A program made the translations under genes and the position numbers. A DNA stretch of 64,000 bases from Eonycteris spelaea (taxonomy: Eukaryota > Chordata > Mammalia > Chiroptera > Pteropodidae): the NCBI GenBank assembly GCA_003508835.1, contig PUFA01000116.1, positions 1,736,001 through 1,800,000 on the forward strand. The letters are read 5' to 3'. Shown piece by piece: positions 24,565 through 35,400 of this stretch. Under the pieces are notes generated by a model, which was not told where the DNA came from, searched no databases, and worked only from the letters and a program-made list of their open reading frames with translations. Every line of letters begins with the position of its first letter. Position 1 is the first letter of the stretch.

Positions 24565-24815
24565 GAGCAGTCAAGAGTGGGGGTCAACAACCTGGCCTGA
24601 AGTCAGCCCTGGGCTCTATCCTGTGCTCTCTCCCACCTAGATTTGTGATTCGGGGCCAGCTCCTGAAGTGCTCTGATGCTCCGTGTTTGAACCTGTAAAA
24701 TGGAGACCATGAGCTTTCTAAGATGCTGTGGGGATTAAATAGATTAAATACCTTGAAATCGTCCCCAGCATTCCTGGACCTAGCAGGGGCTTAATGAACG
24801 TTAGCTGTCCTCGTT
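24565..24815 (+). repeat. MIR SINE
   Basis: MIR order: cagccctgggctctatcctg, tgaacctgtaaaatggagac, tgtggggattaaatagatta, and ggggcttaatgaacgttagc at the 3-prime end. Confidence 0.7.
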
Positions 24816-26719
24816 GTTATCTTATCACTTCTAACTGCAGAAATCATGGCAGAGGCACCAACTTTGGCTTTGCTACTAACACGGGCTTTGTCAAATAAAA
24901 ATGTGAAAATCCAGGAAGGGTATTTCCGGTCAGGAGAAAGAACGGCATGGACTCAGGTAGACATAAGGAGTAGTGAGAAGTTAGCCTGGCTGAAATACAC
25001 TCTGTGACAGAAAGCAGCACGTGGTGACGTTGTTCAGCCAGCTAGGTCGAGGCCAGCCCTTGGACGGCTAGGGAAGCCAGGGCCTGTGGTCAGGCGAGGT
25101 CTCTGAAGGATGCGGCTCCCCCTCCCCACCCCCAGCAGGGTGGCAGCAGGACCAAGCTGGAGCTAGGCAAGTATTTGCCCCCGCTGCAAGAACCGCACAC
25201 AGAGTGACTTCAAGTGCTAGACAGTGGGAGGTCCTCAGAGTAGAAGGGACCAAGTTCAGGCTTCTGGGCTTTCCTTTCAGCCCCAGGGAGATGCCATTTG
25301 TAGCTTTGATCTGTAATTGCTCGTCATCCCCTGCAGGTGGCGCCCGGGCCGGGAAATGAAGCCCCTTTCTTCCACCAGTCCCCAGCTCTCCCCTCCCAAA
25401 TCAGAATTCTAGAAACGCAGCTTCCGGCCACTGTGCCAAGGTGTGACAAGAGAAAGCGTCCCCGCGCCATCTGATGGACGGTGAGGGGCATCTCAGACTG
25501 AGAAGAGCCTCCTGTTTTGCTCACAACAGCCTGAAAATCCATTGACAATTTCTGGTAAAAGGCCAAGAGTTTACATTCTTGTAAAGTGAGGGAGCAATTA
25601 GCCTAATAGACTGGATTAATTGATTAATTAGTTCCTGCATGAGGATTTTCTACAGGCCTGGGACTCAGAGCAGATAAGTCTCATTAATGGCGGGGCTGAG
25701 GAGGTGAGGAAAAATCCAGTTCCATGATTCTCGGCTGGGGACACTGACCCCCAGCCGGAGAGGGCATCACCCTCCCCCCACCCTCCCCTGAGATCCCCAC
25801 CTGCTGGGGGTCTGTCGTCCTTCTCCCCATCCTATCCAGTGAAGGTACATGAGCTCGCCTGGGGCTCCCTGCCCAGGAACGGCACTCTGTACATCTTTTT
25901 GGAATGAAATAAATACGTACGACGTTGCTGGTTGAGGGTTGGTGCAGAGAAGCTCTCTGTGGTAAAGCAAGGAGACAGGCTGACGGGAAACAGTGGGAAA
26001 AGCCCCCAAATCAACTTCGTAGTTCTACCTTTTTGCCAAGGAGAATGGGTCTCGACACACTAGCATCTCCTAGAAACGTAAAAAAAAAAAAAAAACCAAT
26101 GGGTATGTGAGGTTTTCTGTATGCTTGTTATATTTTAGTAGAGTCTTTATATATGGCTAGATAGATAGAGGTATGTAAAGATGATCGATGGACGGACGGA
26201 GAGATGAATGATTGGTAGACACCAATGCTCAGCCCCGCTGGAGTCCCATTGAATTAGAATCTGCGTGAGGCCTGATTTCTCCAACCTTTCCCGAGTGATC
26301 CCAATGTGCACCAAGATGCGGACCGCTGCTAGGGCGTCGCCCTTCATCACCTTAAAGGCCAAGTCCAGGTCACCACCAAGCCTAAATCTGGTGTCTCGAA
26401 TCCAAGTAAATGCGTCATTCAGGTGTTCGGTTCATGGTTAGTGAACCCCTGCTCTGTCCTTGACCCCCAGCTGGAATAATTACAGCTGCAATTTGCATCT
26501 GCCCTCATTCATAGAGCTTCCAACCGCTGTAGGGAGCAGACATTCGACAAATAACATACACATAAGTGTTGCAGCTGAGTGATTTTAAAAATAATCTGCT
26601 TTCCCCCCTGTCTTCCCTGAATTGCCTCAGACTCCACAAACCTAGCTTGCAGGTGCCGCTTTTGGTGTGCTGTTGCCCTGCGTGTTTTAAGGCCTGACTT
26701 TGCTCAGAAGGCAGTTACT

Positions 26720-26910
26720 TCCATTCCAACTGTGGCTCAGTCCCCTACTGGCTCTGTGACGGGGAGCAAGCTTACTAATCCCTGTGTGCTGCCCTTGCCT
26801 CTTTTGTAAAATAAAGACGATAATAACAGGATAATAACAGGATTAACATCTACCTGGACTGTCAGGAATAAGGAGTGAAGGAAATTATGAAAAAGTGCTC
26901 AGTAGTTTTC
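26720..26910 (+). repeat. MIR SINE with small internal duplication
   Basis: MIR core gtggctcagtcccctactgg, ctctgtgacggggagcaagc, then cttttgtaaaataaagacga. The ataataacagg unit is duplicated at about 26820-26843. Confidence 0.65.
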
Positions 26911-26929
26911 ACCATATAAACCTTTTCTG

Positions 26930-28640
26930 GTTATGCCTAGATTCTTGAATTTTTTTTTGGTTACAATAAATGGAAATTCTTAATGAAAACAATTTTTCTC
27001 ATTCATTTTAATGGTTAGGTATAGACTCCTTCCAGCTGTCTACGTGAGCAGTCACGTCGCTTGTAATGACCCTTTTGTTCCTTCTTTTTGGAGTTTCGTA
27101 TCTTCTTTTTCTCTTGCCTTCCTGTCCTGGTTAGAAAATCCACTATCGTGGGTTTTCTGTTTTCTACTGGACCTCCCTTCCTCATTCCAGAACTGAGGAA
27201 ACACTTCACTATGTCACCATTAAGTGCCATGTTTGCTCTATTTTCTTGGCAGATAATCTTTACCACATTAAGAAATGTCCTTTCTCATCGTCGTGTGCTT
27301 AGCGAGTGTTTATGGCTGCTGGCTCTTAGCAGATCATCTTTCTGCACCTAATTGAGATGGTCACGTGATTCTCCTGCTTGATGATTGTGGTGGGAGATCG
27401 CCAGAGATTTTCGATTGTTGAAACCATCCTTGAATCTCTGAGATAAACCCAATTTGGCCATGATGTTTTATTCTCTTTATAAATTGCTAGATTGTTTGTA
27501 GGACTCATTCAGAATTTTTGCTTCTTTGCACATTTTTTTTTTGAGATTCTTCTGTGATTGTCTTCTTGTACTGTCCTCAACTTTGGGTTTCAAGGTTATG
27601 GTCGTCTCACAAAATGAGTTAAAGAGGAATGCCTACTTTTCTGTTCCCTGGAATAGAAATGACCTTCTCCTTAAATGAAAGGTAGAATTTACCAGTAAAG
27701 ACTTCTGGGTCGTAGTTTGCTTCGTGGCAAGATAAATTTGATCCGATGCAATTTTTTTGAAGGGTAAGGGGCTTTCAGGCTTTCTGTTTCTTCTTGAGTG
27801 TGTTCTGTAAAGTTGCATTGTTATGGGAGATGTATATAGTTTAATCACATTTTCAAATTTTAGGCAAAATTGCTTGAAATATCTTTTTTTAATATGGTCT
27901 GTAGCAACATTATTAGTAATGTCACCTTTTTCTTTCCTGAGATTGGTTATTTGTGCCTTCTATTATTGATGAATTATACCACAAGCTGGTTAACTTCATT
28001 TCTTGTTAAACAATTTTTGGCTTTATTACTTCCATGAATGCTATTTCACTAATTTCTTCTCTTACCTTTACATGGCCTTGACTTTTGGAGAGGGGGTGTT
28101 CCTTTGCTGTCTTATTTTTACATCCTCATAAATTCTTAACCTTTCCTTTTTCTTGTATGCATTTATGCCAATACATTTCTAAATACTGATTTAGTTTTAA
28201 CCTCCAAGTTTGACCTATGGTACTTTTTTATAGTTCAGTTCAAAATATTTCCTATTTCTTCATTGACACATGGGTTTGAGAGCATAATTTTTTTTTTTAA
28301 TATATAAGAATTTCTCATTTCTTTTTCTTAACTAAAACGTTAAAGTATGGTCAGAGAAAATATTCTATATAATTTTAATACTTTTAAATTTGTTTTATCT
28401 TGCTCCAAGGTTTATGATGTGGTCAATCTCTGTGACTGTTCTGTGCATGCTTGAGAAGAATATATTCTGTAATTCTGTGGTGCAGGGTTCCATACGTTCA
28501 TCAATCGAGCCACGTTTGTTAATAGACTTGTTCAAATCTTCCACATCCTCCCTGATTTATTCTATCAATTTCCGGGAAAGGTATGCTAAAATTTCCCAAA
28601 CACGATTGCAAATTTAGATGTTTTTCCTTTTAGTTCTTTA
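26930..28640 (-). repeat. Antisense L1 ORF2 fragment
   Basis: AT-rich DNA in which the minus strand corresponds to decayed L1 ORF2. On the plus strand one sees the antisense landmarks ctcacaaaatgagttaaaga, then gattggttatttgtgcct, then gatgtggtcaatctctgtga. It has many stops and no intact reading frame. Confidence 0.75.
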
Positions 28641-28789
28641 AATGGTGAGGCCAGTAGTGGGCAAATACAATGACTGAAAACAAACAAAACCCACAACATT
28701 GTCAACACGCCAGAAGGCAGGAAAGAAGGGAAAACGCCCAGACCCAGTGTGAAAAAAGTAAGCACAGAATAAGATGGTATGTCCAAATC

Positions 28790-29215
28790 GTTGGTAATTT
28801 TATTACATGTAAATCAATTAAGGGCTCCAAGTAAGGAACAAAAATTTTATCAAGTTGTATTCAAAAATAAAATCCAACTGTAGAGTATTTACAGAAGCCA
28901 CAGCTAAAACACAAAGACACAAACAAGGTCACAAGTCTGGTCTTCCAGTAAGTGAGCCAAGCTCCTTTAGGAGGCAGCAGTGACATCATGTGGTGTCACG
29001 GGCAGCTAACCCCCTACCCCCACTGCGGCCTCTCTTCCATTGGATGCCTCAGAGGCGACCTGGACATGTGAGGAGCTCACTCTGATTTTGATCCGTTGAA
29101 GCAGGACCGTCCCTTCCTTCATGCCAGTGGCCAGGCTGGCAGGTGGCAGATGGCACACTGGAGGACCCCTGACGGGGGGGAAGGCTGTGTCCAGGTCGGC
29201 CAGAGCCATCCTCTA
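28790..29215 (-). other. Possible minus-strand transcript end or retrocopy
   Basis: The minus strand has a 67-codon open frame (29006-29209, starting MALADLDTAFPPVRGP), followed by AT-rich 3-prime-UTR-like DNA and an AATAAA signal at 28799-28804. I do not recognise the peptide. No AATAAA or ATTAAA occurs on the minus strand between the KRBA1 stop and this point as far as I can read, so this could also be a distal KRBA1 poly(A) site. Confidence 0.3.
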
Positions 29216-29219
29216 GACT

Positions 29220-31150
29220 ACTTCCCAGGGCAGTGACAGGCAGAGCCAGGGCCTTCTCTGCCCCTTACCCACAGACCCCTGAAATTCCTGAGTTCCAAAG
29301 GCCCCTCAGTTGCTCCCAAAGTGACATTTCCTCACAAAGCAGGTGAAGGACACACAACAGAATCCTGAGCTGCATATAGATTTTTCACCAAATTGGTGAT
29401 TCTAGGCAGTTCTTCGGTTAGTAATTATATTAAAAGGTTCTGGTTTGTGCGGCAGTGGACCTGTGGGGCAAATGTCACTGCAGATCATGGAGCTTGCCAT
29501 TCGCTCTATTTCTCACTTTCCACATTCTTTTCATAAAAGATTTGAGCTTCCTGTCAGTCTGATTGGCTCAGACCACATAGACCAGAGTGACTCGGTATCC
29601 TCGTCCCCCCCAGCAGGCGAGGGCTGGGCGGGGAAGCTGCCTGGCGGAGGTGACGTGCAGGGGGCTGGCTACTCTTCCTGGCCCCGCCAGCGAAAAGCTG
29701 TGCAACCACACGCGTTACATGCTGAGCTCGCTCGTCCGCAGCACTGCCGCAGTTTGCGCGGTAGCTGCTATTAGCGAAGTCCACAGAACCCAGCCTTGAA
29801 ACGCCACATGATGGCAGACAGTGGCCCACCTATTGCCGCGGCTGGGCAGGGAAGGGCATGGGGGCTGCTCAGGCTGAGGGGGGCGACCGTTCTCACCGCC
29901 AGGGCTGGTGCCACCAGGACTGGGGCACGCGGGGAGGCACCTCCTTCTGTCCTCCTGCCAGTCTGTCCCCTTCCCGGTCTGCCAGCTCTGAAATGTGCCC
30001 AGTGTCTCTCCCTGCACAGCTTGAAAAGGAGCAGGGCTCACCTTCCTGAGGTCTTGAGTGGAAAGCCTAGAACTTTCCTGCCCCGTATTCTCCATTGGGT
30101 ACAGCCAGCTGTGAAGATTGCTCGTTTGAGAACATTTTTACGCCTGTCCCCACTTTGTGACAGTCTGTCTCCCCGGCCCCTCCCCCCTGCTGCCTGCACA
30201 GGGGCAGCAAAGAGCACAGGCCAGACCCTGTACATCCCGTGACCCCGGCTTCGGACACGCGCCAGCCACGAGGCACCGCTGTGCAGCCATCACGGCTAGT
30301 CCCTCCCGGGCCCTGCACTGGCCGGGCCCAGCACTGGCAGCCCAGGACCCCGAGAGCGGAGCTGACCGAGTCAGTCCATACCAGGCCCATCCTTCCTGGG
30401 TAACGTGTATACACAGACAGTTCCCAGAGATTCCAGACTAAATGAGGACATGGGGGGAACATAAGGGTGGGGAAAAGATCTGACCCTGGAGGAAATGAGG
30501 TGGGTAGGTGACAGGTGAGCTTCCCAACATGCCACCTGCCACCTGAGGGGTGGGGCCCAGAGCAGCCCATTCTGGCCTAGAGACTGGTGGGTCACGCTTC
30601 CTTCTCCCAAGAGGAAGCCGAGACTAGCCCAGTCGCTTACAGGTGTTAGGGGCTGAACTGTGCCCCCGAGTCCATGTTGAAGCCCTAACCCAGTACCTCA
30701 GAGTGCGACCTTATCTGGAGACAGGGTATGGTGGGTGTCCTTACGCCGAGGGGAGGTCTGGAGACACGCACATAGGTAGAACCCCATGAGAACATGAAGA
30801 CGCCCCCCAACGAGCCAGGAGAGGAGCCTGGGAGTCTCCCTCGCGGACTCGGGAGCCAGTGCCACCGCCTGGCCCGGGGACATGCTGAGCTGTCCACCCC
30901 ACGGCACCCTGCTCTGGCGCCCCAGGAAACAGTACGCATGCTGCTCTTCCCAGTCACCTTGGGACCCCGTCCTGCAGCCGATCGTCTCCAGCCCTGTGGA
31001 AGACGGTGCGTTCCCTCAACAGTGTGGAGGGTGGGCAGCCAAGCCAATTTGCCCCCAGCAGTGGGAACAGGCTGCTCAGCCCTGACGTGACCCACCGAGC
31101 CCTTGCCGCGGAGCTGGGGCCTTCCCTTAGCGGCCAACTTCTTTAGGAAG
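29220..31150. other. GC-rich intergenic DNA between ZNF467 and KRBA1
   Basis: No supported gene. A known-looking interspersed repeat occurs at about 30643-30990 (ggggctgaactgtgcccccg, then gttgaagccctaacccagta). I recognise it as a common mammalian repeat but cannot name the family. Remaining open frames look incidental. Confidence 0.45.
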
Positions 31151-31152
31151 TT

Positions 31153-31335
31153 TCGGAATCCAGAGGCAAATTCAGCTTAGACTACGAGGCAGAGTTCTCC
31201 CAAAGGGATCTTTGCCCACGTTTACCCGGAAGCCGAGATCAGGTCGGAATCCAGAGGCAAATTCAGCTTAGACTAGGAGGCAGAGTTCTCCCAAAGGGAA
31301 TCTTTGCCCACGTTTACCCGGAAGCCGAGATCAGG
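31153..31335. repeat. 91/92-bp tandem duplication
   Basis: Copy 1 (31153-31243) and copy 2 (31244-31335) start tcggaatccagaggcaaatt and differ by one C/G substitution and one extra A in a short run. They lie immediately downstream of the KRBA1 coding region. Confidence 0.95.
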
Positions 31336-31666
31336 GAGGCGGGTGCTGGGGAAGAGGTGGCCCTTGTGGGCACACGTGCTGTAAGCACGCGTGTCCGCCA
31401 GCACCCCCCCACACACTCTGGGAAAGGCAGGAGGAAGCGACATCTGAACGAACCTGAGCCGCGGTGGCCACGGCACGGCTGCGGAATAAGCCCCACGTGG
31501 CAGCCGAACAGCATCCTGGAGTCTGGGGCGGTCGGGCCAGGGGGCACCCAGCCCCTCACTGCCCAGAAACAGGGAAGGTTTGGCTGGGGCGGGGGTGGGG
31601 GTGGGCCAGGCCCTAGGAGAGGCAGCCAGGGGCAGAGCTCTCTCAGGACTGAGCTGATGAAGGTGG

Positions 31667-32407
31667 CTAGGGGCCCCCCACCTCAGGTCCCTGTGTTCCG
31701 CACCCCACAGTTTCCTCGAGGGCTCTCTGGACCCCGTCAACAAGCCGTTTGGATCCTTGGGCCAGTTCCGAGTCCCGGCTGGTGCAGCCACGGCGGCGGG
31801 CGGCTCTGCGTCTGCACTGGCGGCAGGAGAGGCCATCTGGAAGGCAGCAGGCACCGAAGGGGGCGGGGGGCTCTGGTGGCCCCGGTGAGCCCGAGGGCGG
31901 GGTGCAGAGTCAGCGTGGCGCGGCTGCATGCCGCATACGGGGGCTGCAGGGAAGGGCTGGAGCTGGGCCCGGAAGGTTCTGCTGGGGGCACCAGGTGGAG
32001 CGCCCCGTGGGAGAGGCCGGAGATGTCGCCGGCCCGGCAGCCTTCCGCCTGGCCGCGCAGGACCTTCGGCTTCGGCCTGGTGGGGCCCTTCCGTCTCCAG
32101 TAGGGCAGGTGTCTCTGAGCAGGGCCCCGAGGGAGGGCCCATGGCCAGGAGGCCTGGCCCTTGGGCCCAGGGCCCCGCGGGCGCCTCCCCAGCCGATCCA
32201 CCTGGGTCTTCATGTTGGCCACCTCCCGAGACAGGCCTGCCAGGGCCGTGGCCAGCTGGTCCAGCTTCTCCGAGAGGGCGGCACTGAGGCCGTGGAGCTC
32301 CTGCTGCAGGAAACCCCCACAGGAACACGGCGGCCACGCGGGAGGGACAGTGGCTGAGGGCAACGGCTCAGGCGGGCCCCCGGGAAGCGGCCTCCCTCCG
32401 GTCCCGG
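31667..32407 (-). CDS. KRBA1: KRBA1 last coding exon: coiled-coil and C-terminus
   Basis: The acceptor is TTTCAG before 32407. It reads through [19 protein letters not shown], a heptad-rich [17 protein letters not shown] segment, and [14 protein letters not shown]. The frame then switches by one base to [18 protein letters not shown] and ends near [14 protein letters not shown] in the frame expected after the shifts lies at 31667-31669; the uncorrected frame would stop at 31737. Confidence 0.8.
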
Positions 32408-35400
32408 CTGAAACCAGAGCAGGGATGTGCGGTGAGAGCCCTCAGGCTGTCGGGACCTCTCCCCTCCCCGGGGTGCCCTGAACTAACACACTTTGCATCC
32501 TGCCCCGCCAAGGCCTGGCTCTAGATGACAAGGAAATGACTCGGGCTTGGAAATATCGATGACAGTGTTCGCGACATCAACCATGGCCAGGTCTCCTGGT
32601 TGTTCCCCAAATTCACGGGCAGGATAAACCACAGATTGGCTCTCCATGGTAACCAAGCTTTCTTAGGACACTGGCCTTGCTCACCTTCTAGGAAAGGATT
32701 GGTGGGTTCTTTGTGCCATCTTTGGGAACAGATGGCACCTGAGGGTCCCATAACCATGCCCTAGGGAATCCGTGGGCAGGGCCTGGAGAAGCCTCAGCAG
32801 ACAGCATGAGGCCAAGGCCATGGGCAGTGTCTTGGAGAAGGCCCTGGAGGGCCAGTCCAACCTGGGGCCTGGGGCCGCCAGTGGGGTGACCGGGGTCTGC
32901 GTCGGCACCCAGTGCAGCTGGTCACAAGCAAACCACAAGGGTTCCTTCTCCTGACCTCCATCCTTCTAATTCCGAAGCTGCAGTCACAGGGTCTTAAGTC
33001 TTAAATCACCCTTCACCCTGTTGCCCTGGAACTGGTTTCCACCCCGGGCGAACCTCACAAGGCAGTCCCGCTGCCCCTCGGTGGAGGGGCGGACCTGCTC
33101 TTCCACGTCCCTCGGAGCCCCGCCTGCCTAGAAGCTTCTTTTCAGACTTCCAGGGCTTTAGTCAGAGGAAAAGGTGACGACTAGAGGCTGAAGAACCCCA
33201 CTGCTGCCTGGTCAAGCTCTTTAGACAGGGTCTGAGGTAAGGGGCACACTCCTGAGGGAGCAGCAGGGGCCTGCCAGCCTCGGGCCAGCGCAGAGCCCTT
33301 AACACAGCTGCCTGTCAAGAGTAGCCCAACCTGTGGCCCAGCGATGGAGCCACCACGGGCCATGCTTCAAGAATGGTGTGAGGATCCCAGCGCCTGTCCT
33401 ACAGTGCCTCAGGAGGCCCCACGCCCTCCCATGTATCCCCAACGTGGTTCAGGGAAGCACATCCTCGGGGTCCCGTGCGGTGTGGAACATCTCACATTCT
33501 CAGATGCCCTTGGCCAGGTCACTCACTGAGCCTGGACCTAGGTTTCCTCACCTAAGTCCCCTCAAACCCTAACCTGTGATTCTGGACGTATCTATTCTGG
33601 TACACATCTCAATTTGTGTTTTGCCTCCAAAAACTCATCTATGCTTTTATGAAAAAGCCAGCTACTTCTGTCAAGAAAACACTGAAATGAAATGAGCAAC
33701 CTAAGTGAGTTCAAGGTGAGACTCTCCTTACCTGTGACCCAAACAAGCCTGGAAGGGTATTAAGAAAAACTTCTCCCAGCTGTGACCCGGCTGCAGGCCA
33801 CCCTGCCTTGCGGGAAGGAGCTGTCAGCGGGAGGGGTGGGCGGCTGGGCACACACCTAACACGTGCCCACCCTGCTGCCTGCAGGGGGCGCTCCTGACAA
33901 CTCGAGGGGATGGGGAAGCCACCAGCTCACCTGCGACACTTGGTCCTCCATGTCCAGGCCCCAGGCCCCCAGATTCTTCACTAACCCTGGGCTTCCAGGA
34001 CAGGGGTCCAGGTGCTGACCCAGGAGGCGGGCAAGGCCCCACCCCAGGCCTTTTCTCTGGCCGAGGGATGGGGCTGGGACTCCCAGCTGCCCCTGTGGAA
34101 AGAGTACAGAGCACTTGGGGAGAGACACGTCGTTCTGACAGAGCCATTCTGACATGGGGAAATTTGGGTGTGACCTAAAGAAATCAAATTCTCAACTTTC
34201 ACATAATGGTTAAATGAGATGCCAAGTGGATACACTTGGCCTGTTGGGGAGCCTGACTCTGGTCAATGGCCCGCTGGGGCGTGTGTTGAGAGGGCCTGGA
34301 TTATCTGGAGTCCTGTGCAGCTCCGGCACGATGCCCCTGGCTGTACCGTCAAGAGGGGACCGGGCGGAGCAGGTGGAGAGGGCCGTGATTTGCAGGTCCC
34401 GCCTGCAGTGAGGCTCCTCCAGGGGTGTGCTGGGGGCACCCCATGGCCCATGCCCTGCCCACCCTGCTCTTCCCTGCCAGGCTCACTGGGCACAGCCTGG
34501 GCCTGCAGAGGCCAAGGACTGCACGGGCCACCAACCTGAGTTCACAGAAACCCCCCTCCGACCGGGCACTCTTACCCCTACCTCCTCGGGTGCTGCCCCA
34601 GGGACCAGGCTGGCCTGGGGTCTCTGAGCACACGTCTCTCCTGGGTGACTGGGACCTGCCTCCCATCTTCTCTTCTGCTTTTCCTGCCGGGTCAGACACT
34701 GGGTCAGGCTGGGACTAAGAAGTGAGGTGGCCGGGGACAGCAGGCAGGGTTTCCAGCTTTCTTGACAAGACAGCCTCTAAGTTCTCCCAGGTGGAGAAAC
34801 CTCACTTTTGACACAGTTTTTTTTATTGCCAAACCTTTAATATATATTATCATCATTCTATGTACATATGTATACGTGCCCAGCCTCGGTCCCTGACGTT
34901 AAGCTTTTGAGCATTACCGTAAGCGTCTGACATTAAGCTTTGGACTGCGGTATCCACGTCAAGACATCCCCCTTGGACGAGCGTAGTGCCACTGTATGAC
35001 AGCTACTAGTGCAGCAATACGATAAGCAACCGGCCTCCCACCCCTCACGAACATCCCTCCTTCAGAAAGCCCTGAGTGACCTACGTAACATCACTAAGTG
35101 ACCCCGCTTCTCCTTCAGCCCTAATTCTGGCTCTTATGTTTAAATTAGCCAATACAAACCCTAAGCACCCCGCCCTCGACCCTAATAAACACAGCACCAG
35201 GTCCGCGTGCTTTCTCCTCCCCAGCCCCAGCCCGCCACCTCACTGCGCCCTCCAGGACCTGTGTGTGTTAATACACCCTGTTCCTCAGAGCTCCCGGGGG
35301 ACTTCTGCTGAAGTGCGTCCTATGATTGTAATGAGAACCACGGGGCAGGCCCAGCCTGAACATGGGCCCTGGACAGGAAATGCCTATGGGACTCACTGAG

